This document shows, piece after piece, positions 1 through 9,190 of a stretch of DNA of 64,000 nucleotides. How positions within the stretch are numbered: the stretch's first letter is position 1; each line of letters opens with the position of its first letter. The translations under genes were made by a program, and so were the position numbers. Source of the DNA: Rhodococcus sp. 06-462-5 (lineage in GTDB: Bacteria > Actinomycetota > Actinomycetes > Mycobacteriales > Mycobacteriaceae); assembly GCF_002258315.1 (NCBI RefSeq), contig NZ_NOYD01000001.1:248001-312000 (forward strand). The letters are read 5' to 3'. The notes under the pieces are model-generated. The model had not been told where the DNA came from. It ran no database searches and saw only the letters and a program-made list of their open reading frames with translations.

Positions 1-2
1 GT

Positions 3-1151
3 TCATCGCTGTGCCAGTGCGGTCAGTAGATCCACGAACGTGATCCCCTCGTTGGTGACGCCGAACGCCCTGGCGCGCACCACCGTCTGCTTCGCCCAAT
101 TGCGGTGCGGGCCCAGCTCGTTCATCTTGTTGCGGTAGCCGGACGCTTGGACGCCACCCTGGTCGGAGGAGAGAATGTCGAGTGCGTCGTGGTACTCCTC
201 GTGCGTCACCGCGGACAGCGCGTGCACGGCAGGCACATGCGAGGGGTGGATGACGGTCTTGCCCTGAATACCGTTCGCACGGTCGAGTGCCACCTCGCGC
301 AGCAGGGCGTCGAGGTCGCTGCTGACCATTTGCTGGCGGAAGCGTACGGCCTCTTGATCGACGAACGGCGTCTGACGCAGCAGTGGACGGAACATGCGTT
401 CGTGGTCTGCGAAGTACTCCCACACCGGCCCGGTGATGACGAATCCCGATCCGTCGTACCGGCCGAGGTGATTGACGATCGCGCTGATGACGTCGGCGAC
501 GACGCGGACGTCGTAGATCGTCAGGTCGCGGTCGCGGCGGATGCCGAAGGTGCCGCACATGTCGGTGGCGCCGATGCGCACCGCCAGCACGACGTCGCGG
601 TATTCACCGAGCAGTTCGCGAATGGCAACCAGTTCCGCGTCGCGGGTCTCCCGGTGCACCACTTCCGGTGATTCGAGAACCGGCATGGCGAACAGACGGC
701 TGCCGTGTGTCTTCGACGCAGCGACGATCTCGTCGAGGAACTCGGCTCCGCGTGCCGCGGTGAACTTGGGTACGACGAATCCGGCGAGCCCGGCGGCACC
801 GTGGTCGAGGCCTGCGCAGATGCTGCGGATGTGCGCGGCGGTACGGGCCCGAACGAACACGAGCGATCCCGAACCCGAGAGTTCGTTCAGAGTTCGCACG
901 GTGTTGGCCAACGCTTCTTCCAGATCATGGTCCGCCACAGCGTCTTCGAGGTCGATGACGATCGACCGCACGCCCTCTTCGGTGCGTTTGTTCACCGTCG
1001 CAGTCAGGTCGGGACGGGTGGCCGGGATGTACAGCGTTGCGCCGAGAGCCGTTGCCACGAGGTCGTTTCCGTCGCTCGTCTCGATGTCTTCCGGTTGCAT
1101 GAAGAACACTCGTTCACGGGTGTCTGCGTCGAGATGGCGAAAGTGTTGCAC
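3..1151 (-). CDS. CitE-like HpcH/HpaI aldolase family protein
   Basis: The 382-residue product belongs to the HpcH/HpaI aldolase / citrate lyase beta (CitE) TIM-barrel family. ALGATLYIPATRPDL (residues 35-49) and DLEDAV (67-72) are the usual strand-1 and acidic-site segments, and GKTVIHPSHVPAV near the C-terminus is the typical CitE ending. These enzymes cleave or form C-C bonds of acyl-CoA-like substrates. Together with terD nearby it resembles the aldolase of the ter biosynthetic module described by Anantharaman, Iyer and Aravind, whose substrate is unknown. Two tandem GTG codons (1154, 1151) follow GAAGGA at 1157-1162. The second gives better spacing and a family-like start (VQHFRHLDADTR). 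It lies 23 bp downstream of the helical protein gene, so the two probably form an operon. The stop codon is almost at the window edge. Confidence 0.85.
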   Translation of the reverse strand: MQHFRHLDADTRERVFFMQPEDIETSDGNDLVATALGATLYIPATRPDLTATVNKRTEEGVRSIVIDLEDAVADHDLEEALANTVRTLNELSGSGSLVFVRARTAAHIRSICAGLDHGAAGLAGFVVPKFTAARGAEFLDEIVAASKTHGSRLFAMPVLESPEVVHRETRDAELVAIRELLGEYRDVVLAVRIGATDMCGTFGIRRDRDLTIYDVRVVADVISAIVNHLGRYDGSGFVITGPVWEYFADHERMFRPLLRQTPFVDQEAVRFRQQMVSSDLDALLREVALDRANGIQGKTVIHPSHVPAVHALSAVTHEEYHDALDILSSDQGGVQASGYRNKMNELGPHRNWAKQTVVRARAFGVTNEGITFVDLLTALAQR

Positions 1152-1174
1152 CACTGTCCTTCGTGTGAATGTAG

Positions 1175-2356
1175 TCAGTGCGAGGTACGCATGCGGTCGA
1201 TCACGCCTGCGATGAAGTCCGAAATGGTATCCAGATCCTGCAGATATGACCAGTAGTCGGGGTGGGTACCCGTCAGCGCTGTGCTCGCCCTGTCGATCCG
1301 GGCGAGCTGAGCATCCAACACCGAGCCCCATTCGGCAACCAGACCGCGATTGATCGCGAGTTGTTGAGCGTCACGAAGTTTGAACCGCACTTTGTTCTCG
1401 GTCTCTTTCGGATCGGCCTTGACCGCGCGCAGGAGACGAACGCGGTCGGTGACCGCGTCGACCAGCTGTTCGGCATCACTGAGGTGTTGACGGGCTTGGG
1501 TCACCAGATCCAGTGCGTGTTCGGGATTGCCGGCGCCGAGTGCAGAACGGGCCGCGCTCAGATCCTCGTCTGCCTGCTCGATGTGGCGCGCACTCGACCG
1601 CTCGTTGCGAGACAGGTCTGCCGAGCTCTTGGCGTTGAACTCCCGAAGCAAGCTCGAGAAGGCAGGCGCAATGCCCTCGGATCTCGTTCGCACGGCTTCG
1701 ATTCGGGTGCGCACCGAGGCCAGTGCCGTTCTGGCCTCCTGAAGGCGTCCCGGGGCCGAATCCACTGCAGCACGCAGTGCGGCCGCCCGGTCGCGGACCT
1801 GGGCGGCATGCTCTCGGGCGCGCAGAGGGTCGCGCTGATCGGTCTGCAATTGCGTTGTCGCCGAATCGAGTTCGCGCCACGCCTGCCGGAGTGAGGGGTA
1901 GCCGGCAAACTGCTCGTCGACGGTGGAGCGGGCTGCGTCGGCCTCGGCCAAAGCGTCCTGGACCAGGCGCGGGGTCGCGGCGAACTGAGCCGAGGCCTGC
2001 TCGAGGGTGCCTCGATGGGCGTCGTAGAACCGATCCACGGCACTGCTGGCATCGTGCAGAAGCGCGGTCGCTCGGTCGAATGCCGATCTGGCGGCAGGGG
2101 TGGTGATTCCGTCGAACTCCTCGACGGCGGCGAGGTAGGCGGCTCCGGCGTCGAAACATTGCTTCTCGGTGTCGGACCATCGGCCGGCGAGTCGATCCTG
2201 GGGGCGAAGTGCGGTGGAGGCCTCGACGCCCGCCGAGGCGATGGATTGACGCTTGTCCATGTCGAGAAACGCGGCGACAGCGTTGTCCTGGGAACGACGC
2301 GCGGCGGCGTCCGATTCGGCACCCCGGCGGAACACCCCAGGCCAGCGACTTGTCAC
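1175..2356 (-). CDS. helical/coiled-coil protein of the ter module
   Basis: I do not recognise a named family. The 393-residue product is rich in Ala, Arg, Gln, Asp and Glu in heptad-like patterns (for example [17 protein letters not shown] and [17 protein letters not shown]), so it should be a mostly alpha-helical, coiled-coil cytoplasmic protein. It has no signal peptide or membrane segment. The reading frame stays open upstream across terD, but that extension is antisense to terD and not credible. I place the start at GTG 2356, giving [14 protein letters not shown]. It is divergent from terD and shares its 124-bp promoter region. It is followed after 23 bp by the CitE-like gene, so a role as scaffold or partner in the ter stress module is an inference from position. 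Confidence 0.7.
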   Translation of the reverse strand: MTSRWPGVFRRGAESDAAARRSQDNAVAAFLDMDKRQSIASAGVEASTALRPQDRLAGRWSDTEKQCFDAGAAYLAAVEEFDGITTPAARSAFDRATALLHDASSAVDRFYDAHRGTLEQASAQFAATPRLVQDALAEADAARSTVDEQFAGYPSLRQAWRELDSATTQLQTDQRDPLRAREHAAQVRDRAAALRAAVDSAPGRLQEARTALASVRTRIEAVRTRSEGIAPAFSSLLREFNAKSSADLSRNERSSARHIEQADEDLSAARSALGAGNPEHALDLVTQARQHLSDAEQLVDAVTDRVRLLRAVKADPKETENKVRFKLRDAQQLAINRGLVAEWGSVLDAQLARIDRASTALTGTHPDYWSYLQDLDTISDFIAGVIDRMRTSH

Positions 2357-2480
2357 CTGTTCGATAGTACCGACGGGAACCCTGGCGATGTCGCAGTCGT
2401 TGGCGGAGTACGTCCAAGAACCGGACATTCCCACTACGGTTGAACCCGTAACGGGAAACCAATTGCGAAAGGACCTCTCC

Positions 2481-3056
2481 ATGGGCGTCAGCCTCAGCAA
2501 GGGTGGCAATGTCTCGCTCACCAAGGCAGCTCCGAACCTGACCGCGGTCGTGGTCGGTCTCGGATGGGACATCCGCACGACGACCGGCACCGACTTCGAT
2601 CTCGACGCCAGCGCCATCGCTCTGAACTCGACGAAGAAGGCCTTGAGCGACGGCCACTTCGTGTTCTTCAACAACCTGAAGTCTCCCGACGGCTCCATCG
2701 AGCACACCGGCGACAACACCACGGGTGAGGGCGACGGAGACGACGAGCAGATCAAGGTCGATCTCGCCGCGGTACCGCCGGAGATCGAGACCATCGTCTT
2801 CCCCGTGTCGATCTACGATGCGGACGCACGCTCGCAGTCGTTCGGACAGGTGCGCAACGCCTTCATTCGCGTCATCAATCAGGCCGACAATTCCGAGCTC
2901 GCTCGCTACGACCTCAGCGAGGATGCGTCCACCGAGACCGCCATGGTCTTCGGTGAGCTGTACCGCAACGGCGCGGAGTGGAAGTTCCGCGCGGTCGGTC
3001 AGGGCTACGCCTCCGGACTCGCCGGAATCGCACGCGATTTCGGAGTAAACGTGTAG
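2481..3056 (+). CDS. terD: TerD family stress protein
   Basis: The 191-residue protein starts [18 protein letters not shown], the signature N-terminus of the TerD/CABP1 family, and contains the acidic calcium-binding segments [10 protein letters not shown] and [18 protein letters not shown]. TerD-like proteins are cytoplasmic Ca2+-binding beta-sandwich proteins associated with tellurite, phage and general stress resistance. The ATG at 2481 is preceded by GAAAGGA (2467-2473). A strong terminator follows at 3082-3119, so it may be transcribed alone or read weakly into the TerC-like gene. Length is typical for a single-domain TerD (about 190 residues). Confidence 0.95.
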   Translation: MGVSLSKGGNVSLTKAAPNLTAVVVGLGWDIRTTTGTDFDLDASAIALNSTKKALSDGHFVFFNNLKSPDGSIEHTGDNTTGEGDGDDEQIKVDLAAVPPEIETIVFPVSIYDADARSQSFGQVRNAFIRVINQADNSELARYDLSEDASTETAMVFGELYRNGAEWKFRAVGQGYASGLAGIARDFGVNV

Positions 3057-3081
3057 TAAAGGCTCTCTCAAGATTGGGAGT

Positions 3082-3119
3082 ACCCCCGCCTCGTCGTTCA
3101 TGATGGGCGGGGGTTTTTC
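3082..3119 (+). terminator. rho-independent terminator after terD
   Basis: A 9-bp stem ACCCCCGCC / GGCGGGGGT is followed directly by a T run (GGTTTTTCC). It lies 25 bp past the terD stop and just before the ribosome-binding site of the TerC-like gene. Confidence 0.85.
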
Positions 3120-3148
3120 CGTCTTTAGTCTCGAGAGAGGCCACGCCA

Positions 3149-4246
3149 GTGGTTGTGAAGATCTTCGGATGGTCGATCGCGGTCACCATCGTGTCCGTCA
3201 TCGTGGCTTTCCTGTACGGCGGGATCGAGGCGATGATCCTCGTCCTCATCCTCGGTGTACTCGAGGTGTCGCTGTCCTTCGACAATGCCGTCATCAATGC
3301 CACCGTGCTGCGACGCATGAGCGAGTTCTGGCAGAAGATCTTCCTCACCATCGGCATCATCATCGCCGTGTTCGGCATGCGGCTGCTGTTCCCGCTGGTC
3401 ATCGTCTGGGCCGCGTCGGGCCTCGGTCCGGTCGCCGCCATCGACCTGGCGCTCAACCCGCCCGCCGACGGTGCCGCGACCTTCCCGGACGGCTCACCCA
3501 GCTACGAGACACTCCTCACCGACGCGCATCCGCAGATCGCGGCCTTCGGTGGCATGTTCCTGCTGATGCTCTTCCTCGGCTTCATCTTCGAGGATCGCGA
3601 GATCACCTGGTTGAGCTGGCTCGAGAAGCCACTCGCGCGCATCGGACGCCTCGATCAGCTCTCCGTGGTCGTCGCAGGCCTGCTGCTGGTCCTGAGCGCC
3701 GAGTTCCTCGCCGAGGACGACAAGATCTCCACCGTCATGGTCTCCGGCGTGCTGGGCATGATCACCTACATCGCGGTGAACGGACTCGGTGAACTCTTCC
3801 ACGTCGAAGAAGAGGGCGAAGAGTCCTCGGGCGGACCGAGCGAACTGGCGAAGGCGACGGGTAAGGCCGGGTTCTTCCTGTTCCTCTACCTCGAGGTGCT
3901 CGACGCGTCCTTCTCCTTCGACGGTGTCATCGGTGCCTTCGCCATCACCGCGGACCCCATCATCATCGCGCTCGGCCTGGGCTTCATCGGTGCGATGTTC
4001 GTCCGCTCGATCACGGTGTTCCTGGTTCGCAAGGGAACGTTGTCCGATTACGTGTATCTCGAGCACGGTGCGCACTGGGCGATCGGTGCGTTGGCCATCA
4101 TCCTGCTCGTCTCGATCGGTGTGCACATCAACGAGCTGATCACCGGTTTCGTGGGAATCCTGTTCATCGGAGCCGCCCTGCTGAGCAGCATCCGACGCAA
4201 CAAGCGCCTGGAGAACGAGGGCGTGGATACCGCGGTCAGCGTCTGA
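3149..4246 (+). CDS. DUF475/TerC-family integral membrane protein
   Basis: The 365-residue polytopic membrane protein has about nine hydrophobic segments. Two repeated acidic membrane motifs are visible, LEVSLSFDNAVINA (about residue 38) and LEVLDASFSFDGVIGAF in the second half, which is the arrangement of the TerC superfamily. This length fits the DUF475 branch. TerC-family proteins are proposed to act in metal homeostasis (Mn2+ export for some) or to anchor Ter complexes at the membrane. Start is GTG 3149, after GAGAGAGG (3132-3139). The position directly after terD supports a functional link; the transported ion is unknown. Confidence 0.9.
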   Translation: MVVKIFGWSIAVTIVSVIVAFLYGGIEAMILVLILGVLEVSLSFDNAVINATVLRRMSEFWQKIFLTIGIIIAVFGMRLLFPLVIVWAASGLGPVAAIDLALNPPADGAATFPDGSPSYETLLTDAHPQIAAFGGMFLLMLFLGFIFEDREITWLSWLEKPLARIGRLDQLSVVVAGLLLVLSAEFLAEDDKISTVMVSGVLGMITYIAVNGLGELFHVEEEGEESSGGPSELAKATGKAGFFLFLYLEVLDASFSFDGVIGAFAITADPIIIALGLGFIGAMFVRSITVFLVRKGTLSDYVYLEHGAHWAIGALAIILLVSIGVHINELITGFVGILFIGAALLSSIRRNKRLENEGVDTAVSV

Positions 4247-4269
4247 CCGGCGGTCTCACCGGCCCGAGT

Positions 4270-4635
4270 TCACAGCTCCGAGATATCGACCAGCCCGTCC
4301 TGCAGGGCGCGCGCGACCAGGGCCGCTTTGGTCGGTGCCGGGCGCCCGACAGAGGTGTACTTGGCCCGAATTCGGGTGAGGTGGGTGTTGACGGTGCCGA
4401 GCGAGAGAAACAGTGCCTTCGCCACCTCGGTCTTCGAGTCGTGTCGGATCCAGCAGAGCAGCACCTCGATCTCGCGGCCGGTCAGATCCGGTCGCGGTGG
4501 GAACGGGCTCGCGGCGGCGGGAACGGGGTGTATCTGCATCGGGGGTGGAACGAGGCTGATCGGTCCGCGTGAACGACGCGTCGTCGGGACTCCGGAGTCG
4601 TTCGCGGAGGGCAAGGGTTCGAGCAGTGCAGACAT
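4270..4635 (-). CDS. stand-alone LuxR-type HTH DNA-binding protein
   Basis: The 121-residue protein has a Pro-rich N-terminus and a C-terminal LuxR/NarL-type helix-turn-helix (LTGREIEVLLCWIRHDSKTE then LSLGTVNTHLTRIRAKYTSV). There is no receiver domain. The ending, RIRAKYTSVGRPAPTKAALVARALQDG, closely parallels the C-terminus of the response regulator at 6984-7682 (RIRNKYAEAGRPAPTKTDLY), so the two probably read related DNA sites or heterodimerise. I chose the ATG at 4635, which has GGGAG upstream, over one at 4695. It lies 127 bp after the degenerate kinase gene on the same strand. Confidence 0.8.
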   Translation of the reverse strand: MSALLEPLPSANDSGVPTTRRSRGPISLVPPPMQIHPVPAAASPFPPRPDLTGREIEVLLCWIRHDSKTEVAKALFLSLGTVNTHLTRIRAKYTSVGRPAPTKAALVARALQDGLVDISEL

Positions 4636-4762
4636 CAAATCTCCCGGACGCCGAAGTGGGTTGAGACCAACTAAACCAATGTGGTCGATTCTCACAGGTA
4701 ATTCGCAGGTTTTCTGCCCTGACTATTAGGGGCATTGAACTGTCAACCGTCTCGTCACGGTC

Positions 4763-5806
4763 TCACGGAGCTACGACAGTCTTCCGGCCGTCGGCGTCGA
4801 GTTCGATCCGCACGTCGGCGCTCAAGTCGCTGACCAGGATGGATGCGATCCTCGCGCGGCCCGGCGGCAGTATCCGAGCGGTCACCACCCCGCCTGTCGC
4901 ACCCCTGAGCGCGTCGGAAACCGCGGTGCTCACTCGGGCGGAAACTGTGGGATGAGCCATAGCCAACCCGCCGTCGTCGAGCAGAACCACCTGCACTCCC
5001 CGGGCCCGGGCAGCCCGCGCGTGCGCGGCGACCTCGTCCGTCATCAGTCCCGGTGCCCGCAGCCGATCTCGCAGAGTCGCCTCGAGAAGTCCGCAGGCCT
5101 GCCGCTCGGCGGTATCGAGACCGGAGCCGCTCGCGATCTTCTCCAGCAACGGACGCGCGAGAAAGTCCAACTGCTCGAGTTGACGATCTCGCTCGTCGAG
5201 GCCGGCGGACGTCGCAGCGTCCTCCGCCGCGCGGCGACGAGATTGAGCACGCAGCTCGAAGACCGCCGCGGCAGTGGAGCGAAACGTCAGTGCGAAGAAC
5301 GTTGCCATCACCAGAGGGGCGAAGCTGATGGCCGACATGGCGACGCCGACCATCGGGCCCTGGTCGGTGGCGGCCGACCAGACCGCACACACTGCGACCA
5401 CCGCGGCCATCGCCGCCCACCCCAGGGCGGTGCGACCCCGAACACTGACGAAACCGCACAGGGCGACCGCAGCACTGAGCGGCCAGGTCTGCAGCCCGTT
5501 GGCGACCGGGACGGGCACCTGCGAGAGCACGATGGCCGTGGACACCGGAGCGGCCGCGCCGATGGCCGTCGCCCATCCTGCCCCGAGCGGATCGCCGGGC
5601 ACGGCCACCAGCGCGAACGCTGCGAATGCCACCACCAGCACCGCCGCCTGCACGAGCCAGACACTGTGCACGCCCTCCGAAGCGGTGAAGTTCATCAGCG
5701 AGTAGGTGCCGAACAAGGTCGCGGCGACTCCGTATGCGCTGGCGGTGTTCATGCCGAGGAAGGCCCGGACGTCGCGATCGGCGTCGACGGCGTGGTTGTC
5801 GGTCAT
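4763..5806 (-). CDS. membrane sensor-kinase-like protein, degenerate
   Basis: The 347-residue protein has about six hydrophobic segments in its first 175 residues, then a helical linker rich in Arg, Ala and Glu and a cytoplasmic domain. It resembles the neighbouring histidine kinase in layout, but I see no H-box histidine in an HDD-like context, no DxGxG ATP-binding motif and no clear N-box. It is therefore probably a pseudokinase or a sensory/regulatory subunit. Its start codon overlaps the stop of the intact kinase (ATGA, 5803-5806), which makes translational coupling likely. An alternative is a very divergent HATPase domain at the C-terminus. Confidence 0.75.
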   Translation of the reverse strand: MTDNHAVDADRDVRAFLGMNTASAYGVAATLFGTYSLMNFTASEGVHSVWLVQAAVLVVAFAAFALVAVPGDPLGAGWATAIGAAAPVSTAIVLSQVPVPVANGLQTWPLSAAVALCGFVSVRGRTALGWAAMAAVVAVCAVWSAATDQGPMVGVAMSAISFAPLVMATFFALTFRSTAAAVFELRAQSRRRAAEDAATSAGLDERDRQLEQLDFLARPLLEKIASGSGLDTAERQACGLLEATLRDRLRAPGLMTDEVAAHARAARARGVQVVLLDDGGLAMAHPTVSARVSTAVSDALRGATGGVVTARILPPGRARIASILVSDLSADVRIELDADGRKTVVAP

Positions 5807-6987
5807 GTCGTCTCGACCATGGCTCGGTACGTCAGTGTCACGACGGTGCCGCGGCCCGATTCCGACGTCACCTCGGCCGATCCGCCCTGCAGCTGGCGCA
5901 TGCGGCCTCTGATGCTGACGGCGAGCCCGAGCCGGTGCGGGGCAACCGACGCGGGATCGAAGCCGTACCCGTCGTCGCGGACATCGATGCGCACCGACTC
6001 GGAGTCGACGCGGACGTGCACCTCGCGCCTGGCGTGTTCACCCGCGTGCCGGACGCTGTTGCGCAGCGCTTCTGCAGCGCTCGCCGACAATGCGCGCACC
6101 GCCTCCATCGGCAGTGTCGAATCCCGCGACAGCGCGTCGGTGTCGGCATCGATGACCACTTCGTCGTCCACTTCGGTCAGTGCCGACCGGAGGTAGGCGA
6201 GGAAGCTGTCGGGTCCGACCGGTTCGGTCGAGGAGATGCCCGCACGCAATCGATCGAGCCGCGTGAGCGCCGTGGTCGATTGAGCCGACAGCGCCGGGCT
6301 GTTGCCCGCGCGTGCGGCGGAGAGCAGCGTCGACATGACGTCGTCGTGGATCAGTGCGTCGAACCGTTCGCGCTCCACCGATCTCGCGGCGCTCGCTGCC
6401 GCGGTGGCGGCCTGAGATTCGGCGGCGAATCGCGTCGTGTCGAGCAGACGGCCGGTCCGGACCGCCAATGTGACTGTGACGGTGAAGATTCCGCAGAAAA
6501 CGATGCCGAAGACGATGTCCGAGAACAGGGGGACGTTGCCGTGATCGATCCGGCTGTAATAGTTGACGACCTGGCCGAAGGAGGCGACGAAGAGCAGGTA
6601 CGCGAAGATTGCGCGATTGGACCACGCGATCGCCGTCGTGACCGAGATGAGGCCGGGAAACATTGCGATCCAGGCAGATTCGGTCAAGTCGAGTACCGGG
6701 CCCTCGAAGGCTGCCGGCCAGAGCACTTGGCCGATCAGATACGCGGTGGCCATCAGTGTGACCAGGGCGCGGATTCGCTCGATGCTCCAGCTGAACGAGG
6801 CGTACGCCAGACAGAGGGCAGGTCCGAAGATCGCGCACACGAACAGTGGTGTGTACCAGGGTTGCAGTCGATCGAACTGCGACAGGATCTGCGGTCCCAG
6901 CAACACCAGGTAGGCGAACGCGCCGGCACTCGCGAACCGAGCCATGTAGCGCGAGAGGCGTTCCTCTGCGCTCGAACCCTGCATCAA
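5803..6987 (-). CDS. sensor histidine kinase (NarL-type partner)
   Basis: The 394-residue integral membrane kinase has about six membrane segments up to residue 178. A HisKA_3-like dimerisation segment follows (FDALIHDDVMSTLL, phospho-acceptor His 214), then an HATPase_c domain with an N-box around EALRNSVRHA (Asn 310), DDGYGFDP (338-345) and GRGT (378-381). No large extracellular domain is present, so the signal is probably sensed in or near the membrane. It overlaps the response regulator gene by ATGA (6984-6987) and the kinase-like gene by ATGA (5803-5806), forming one tightly coupled operon. Confidence 0.9.
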   Translation of the reverse strand: MMQGSSAEERLSRYMARFASAGAFAYLVLLGPQILSQFDRLQPWYTPLFVCAIFGPALCLAYASFSWSIERIRALVTLMATAYLIGQVLWPAAFEGPVLDLTESAWIAMFPGLISVTTAIAWSNRAIFAYLLFVASFGQVVNYYSRIDHGNVPLFSDIVFGIVFCGIFTVTVTLAVRTGRLLDTTRFAAESQAATAAASAARSVERERFDALIHDDVMSTLLSAARAGNSPALSAQSTTALTRLDRLRAGISSTEPVGPDSFLAYLRSALTEVDDEVVIDADTDALSRDSTLPMEAVRALSASAAEALRNSVRHAGEHARREVHVRVDSESVRIDVRDDGYGFDPASVAPHRLGLAVSIRGRMRQLQGGSAEVTSESGRGTVVTLTYRAMVETT

Positions 6988-7682
6988 TCCTGCGGAGGTA
7001 GTTCGGGCATCGGGAGCCAGCCGTCCTCGACCGCTCGCTTGTACAGGTCGGTCTTCGTCGGTGCCGGACGCCCCGCCTCGGCGTACTTGTTGCGGATCCT
7101 CACCAGGTAGTCGTTGACGGTCTGCTCGGACAGTCCGGCCAGGCGGGCGACGCGTCCGGCCTTCTCGCCCGACGCGTAGAGGGCGAGTACCTCACGCTGG
7201 CGTGGACTGAGCCCGACGTCGGGAAGCTGCGGATCGCCGTCGATCGCGGCGGCCCAGTCCGTGGTGACGACCTGTCCGCCACTCGCTGCGCGCCGGATAG
7301 CAGAGACGATCGCCGCCGCAGGTGCGGATTTTCGGACCACACCCAACACGCCTGCCCGGGCCGCCGAGCGAACCAGAATGGCGTTCTCGGCACCGGTGTA
7401 GACCAGCACGCGCGCACCGGCGGCGTGCAGTTGCTCTACGTTGGAGCGGGGCGAGGACCCGTCACCCAGACGAAGATCGAGTACCACCAGATCGAGGGTC
7501 TGCTGCTGGGCGAGCAACTCTGCGACGGTGGCGGCGGTGGACACCAGTTCCAGGTCGGGTTCGTCGGCGAGCATCGCCCTGAGTCCGAGCGCCACCGATT
7601 CGTGGTCCTCGACGAGGCCGACGCGTCGTACTTCCGTGGTCCGCTTTTCGGCGTTCTCCTGTGATCGCGACACCTGCGTCAT
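6984..7682 (-). CDS. NarL/FixJ-family response regulator
   Basis: The 232-residue protein has an N-terminal receiver domain with the acidic pair E25-D26 (GLVEDHESV) and predicted phospho-acceptor Asp 69 (DLVVLDLRLGD). A C-terminal LuxR-type HTH follows (LSPRQREVLALYASGE, LSEQTVNDYLVRIRNKY). It is the first gene of an operon with the kinase and the kinase-like protein. The first about 18 residues are poorly conserved in character, so a start slightly downstream is possible. Confidence 0.92.
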   Translation of the reverse strand: MTQVSRSQENAEKRTTEVRRVGLVEDHESVALGLRAMLADEPDLELVSTAATVAELLAQQQTLDLVVLDLRLGDGSSPRSNVEQLHAAGARVLVYTGAENAILVRSAARAGVLGVVRKSAPAAAIVSAIRRAASGGQVVTTDWAAAIDGDPQLPDVGLSPRQREVLALYASGEKAGRVARLAGLSEQTVNDYLVRIRNKYAEAGRPAPTKTDLYKRAVEDGWLPMPELPPQD

Positions 7683-7703
7683 GTCCCCGCCCCGCTCTGC
7701 GCC

Positions 7704-9107
7704 CTACTGCCCCGATGATCCCGTCAGCGATGTCGCTGCTGGTCGGCGCGATAATACCGACTCCTGGTCTGTTTCGCCGGTCATCGGAATTCGCATGCGC
7801 GTACGGATGAACAGCACGAACAGCACCACCAGCAGCAGCGCTCGTCCCCACACCCCCACCAGAACGAAGAACTCCTCGTCCTCGGCGTCGACGCCGGAGG
7901 CCAACGCGGCGAAGTACTTGAAGACGCCGATTCCCATCGACAGATCGACGACCAGGTACGCGGCGACGAGACCCCACGGGACCCGAAGCAACACCAGGAA
8001 GGGCAGCAGCCAGAGCGTGTACTGCGGTGAGTGCACCTTGTGCAGCAGCATGAATCCGCACAGCATCGATCCGCTCACCGCGACCCACGGGTACGTTCCG
8101 AGAACCTTTGCGCGACGCCAGCCGAGCCACAGCGCGAGCGCGAACGCGGCGAACACCAGCAGCGGCGACGCGACGTCGACCACATCCTGGAAGGACGCCT
8201 CGGCCTCGGCGTAGGCATCGGGAGTCATCTGGTCGTTGATGTAGAAGTGGCGCAGTCCCCAGTACCAGATGGAGTTGGTCGTCAGGTCTGCCTGCCGCAG
8301 CGACTGGAACGTGAAGGATGCACGCCACCCCTCGTAACCGAGCACTGCGAACGGCAGGTTCACTGCGACGACCGTGCCGATCGCGGCACCGGCGACCATC
8401 AGGCCGCCGCGGATGTCCCAGCGTCCTCGGATGGTGTCGGCGGACTCACGCCCGTCGATGCCGCCGGTGACCACGTACGCGATCAGGGGCAGCACGAATG
8501 CGCCCGGATAGAGCTTGAGACAGAAGCCGACGGCCAGCAGCACCGACGCGAGAATCGCTCTGCGCCGCAGCGGCATCGGCAGTGTCATGACGAAGATCGC
8601 GCCGACGGCGGCAGCCACGACGGGAAGCTCCCAGTTGTGGAAGGCGTACATCACCAGAGGCGGGCCGATCGACCACAGCAGGGCGGGCCAGCCGGCCATC
8701 CGGCCCAGCATCCACGCGGTGAGCAGACCGAACGGCGCGAGAATCAACGCCGAGGTCAACAGGAACTGCGCATCGGTGTGGGCGGGAATGGCTCCGAGCC
8801 ACATCAGCAACCCACTGAGGACGGGGTACTCCACCGTGCCGCCGGTGAGGATTCCGTCGCTGGTGATGGCTCCGTGGATGTAGGGAAAGATGTGATTGTC
8901 GATGTCTCGGCCGAGCCACAGGAACTGGATGTCGGAGTAGCAGACCGAGGAATCCTTGATGGCGTCGAACACCGTGCTTCGACCGGAGGCGTCGAACGGC
9001 GCGACCGCGCATCGGGCCTTGTTCAGATATCCCAGAATCAATCCCACCGCAGCCATCGCGACGACCACGACGACCGTCATCGGATTGGCGCGGACCCCGG
9101 ATCGCAT
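7704..9107 (-). CDS. membrane glycosyltransferase-like protein (GT87/Rv0051 type)
   Basis: The 467-residue polytopic membrane protein has more than ten hydrophobic segments. A large early loop carries FLWLGRDIDNHIFPY and GGTVEYPVLSGLLMW, features of the GT-C polyprenol-dependent mannosyltransferase-like family (GT87/DUF2029). It sits just upstream of rpsF and divergent from it, the same place as Rv0051 in M. tuberculosis. Family members transfer sugars from polyprenyl phosphates to cell-envelope acceptors, but the acceptor here is unknown. The C-terminal tail is short, Ser/Arg-rich and cytoplasmic in character. Confidence 0.8.
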   Translation of the reverse strand: MRSGVRANPMTVVVVVAMAAVGLILGYLNKARCAVAPFDASGRSTVFDAIKDSSVCYSDIQFLWLGRDIDNHIFPYIHGAITSDGILTGGTVEYPVLSGLLMWLGAIPAHTDAQFLLTSALILAPFGLLTAWMLGRMAGWPALLWSIGPPLVMYAFHNWELPVVAAAVGAIFVMTLPMPLRRRAILASVLLAVGFCLKLYPGAFVLPLIAYVVTGGIDGRESADTIRGRWDIRGGLMVAGAAIGTVVAVNLPFAVLGYEGWRASFTFQSLRQADLTTNSIWYWGLRHFYINDQMTPDAYAEAEASFQDVVDVASPLLVFAAFALALWLGWRRAKVLGTYPWVAVSGSMLCGFMLLHKVHSPQYTLWLLPFLVLLRVPWGLVAAYLVVDLSMGIGVFKYFAALASGVDAEDEEFFVLVGVWGRALLLVVLFVLFIRTRMRIPMTGETDQESVLSRRPAATSLTGSSGQ

Positions 9108-9179
9108 GGTGCAAGACTATGACGCGCGAACGCCGGACCGTGCGCCCGACGCGAATTAGCAGGTCAGGGCCCTGTCGTG

Positions 9180-9185
9180 TATCTT
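9180..9185 (+). promoter_or_regulatory. possible -10 box of the rpsF operon
   Basis: TATCTT at 9180-9185 is the best -10-like hexamer ahead of the rpsF leader and would start transcription near 9192. I see no convincing -35 element. Confidence 0.35.
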
Positions 9186-9190
9186 CGAGG

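Noticed and set aside
2357..2794. Upstream extension of the helical ter protein
   Set aside because: It would run antisense across terD and its promoter; the Ser/Pro-rich extension lacks the helical character of the real protein.
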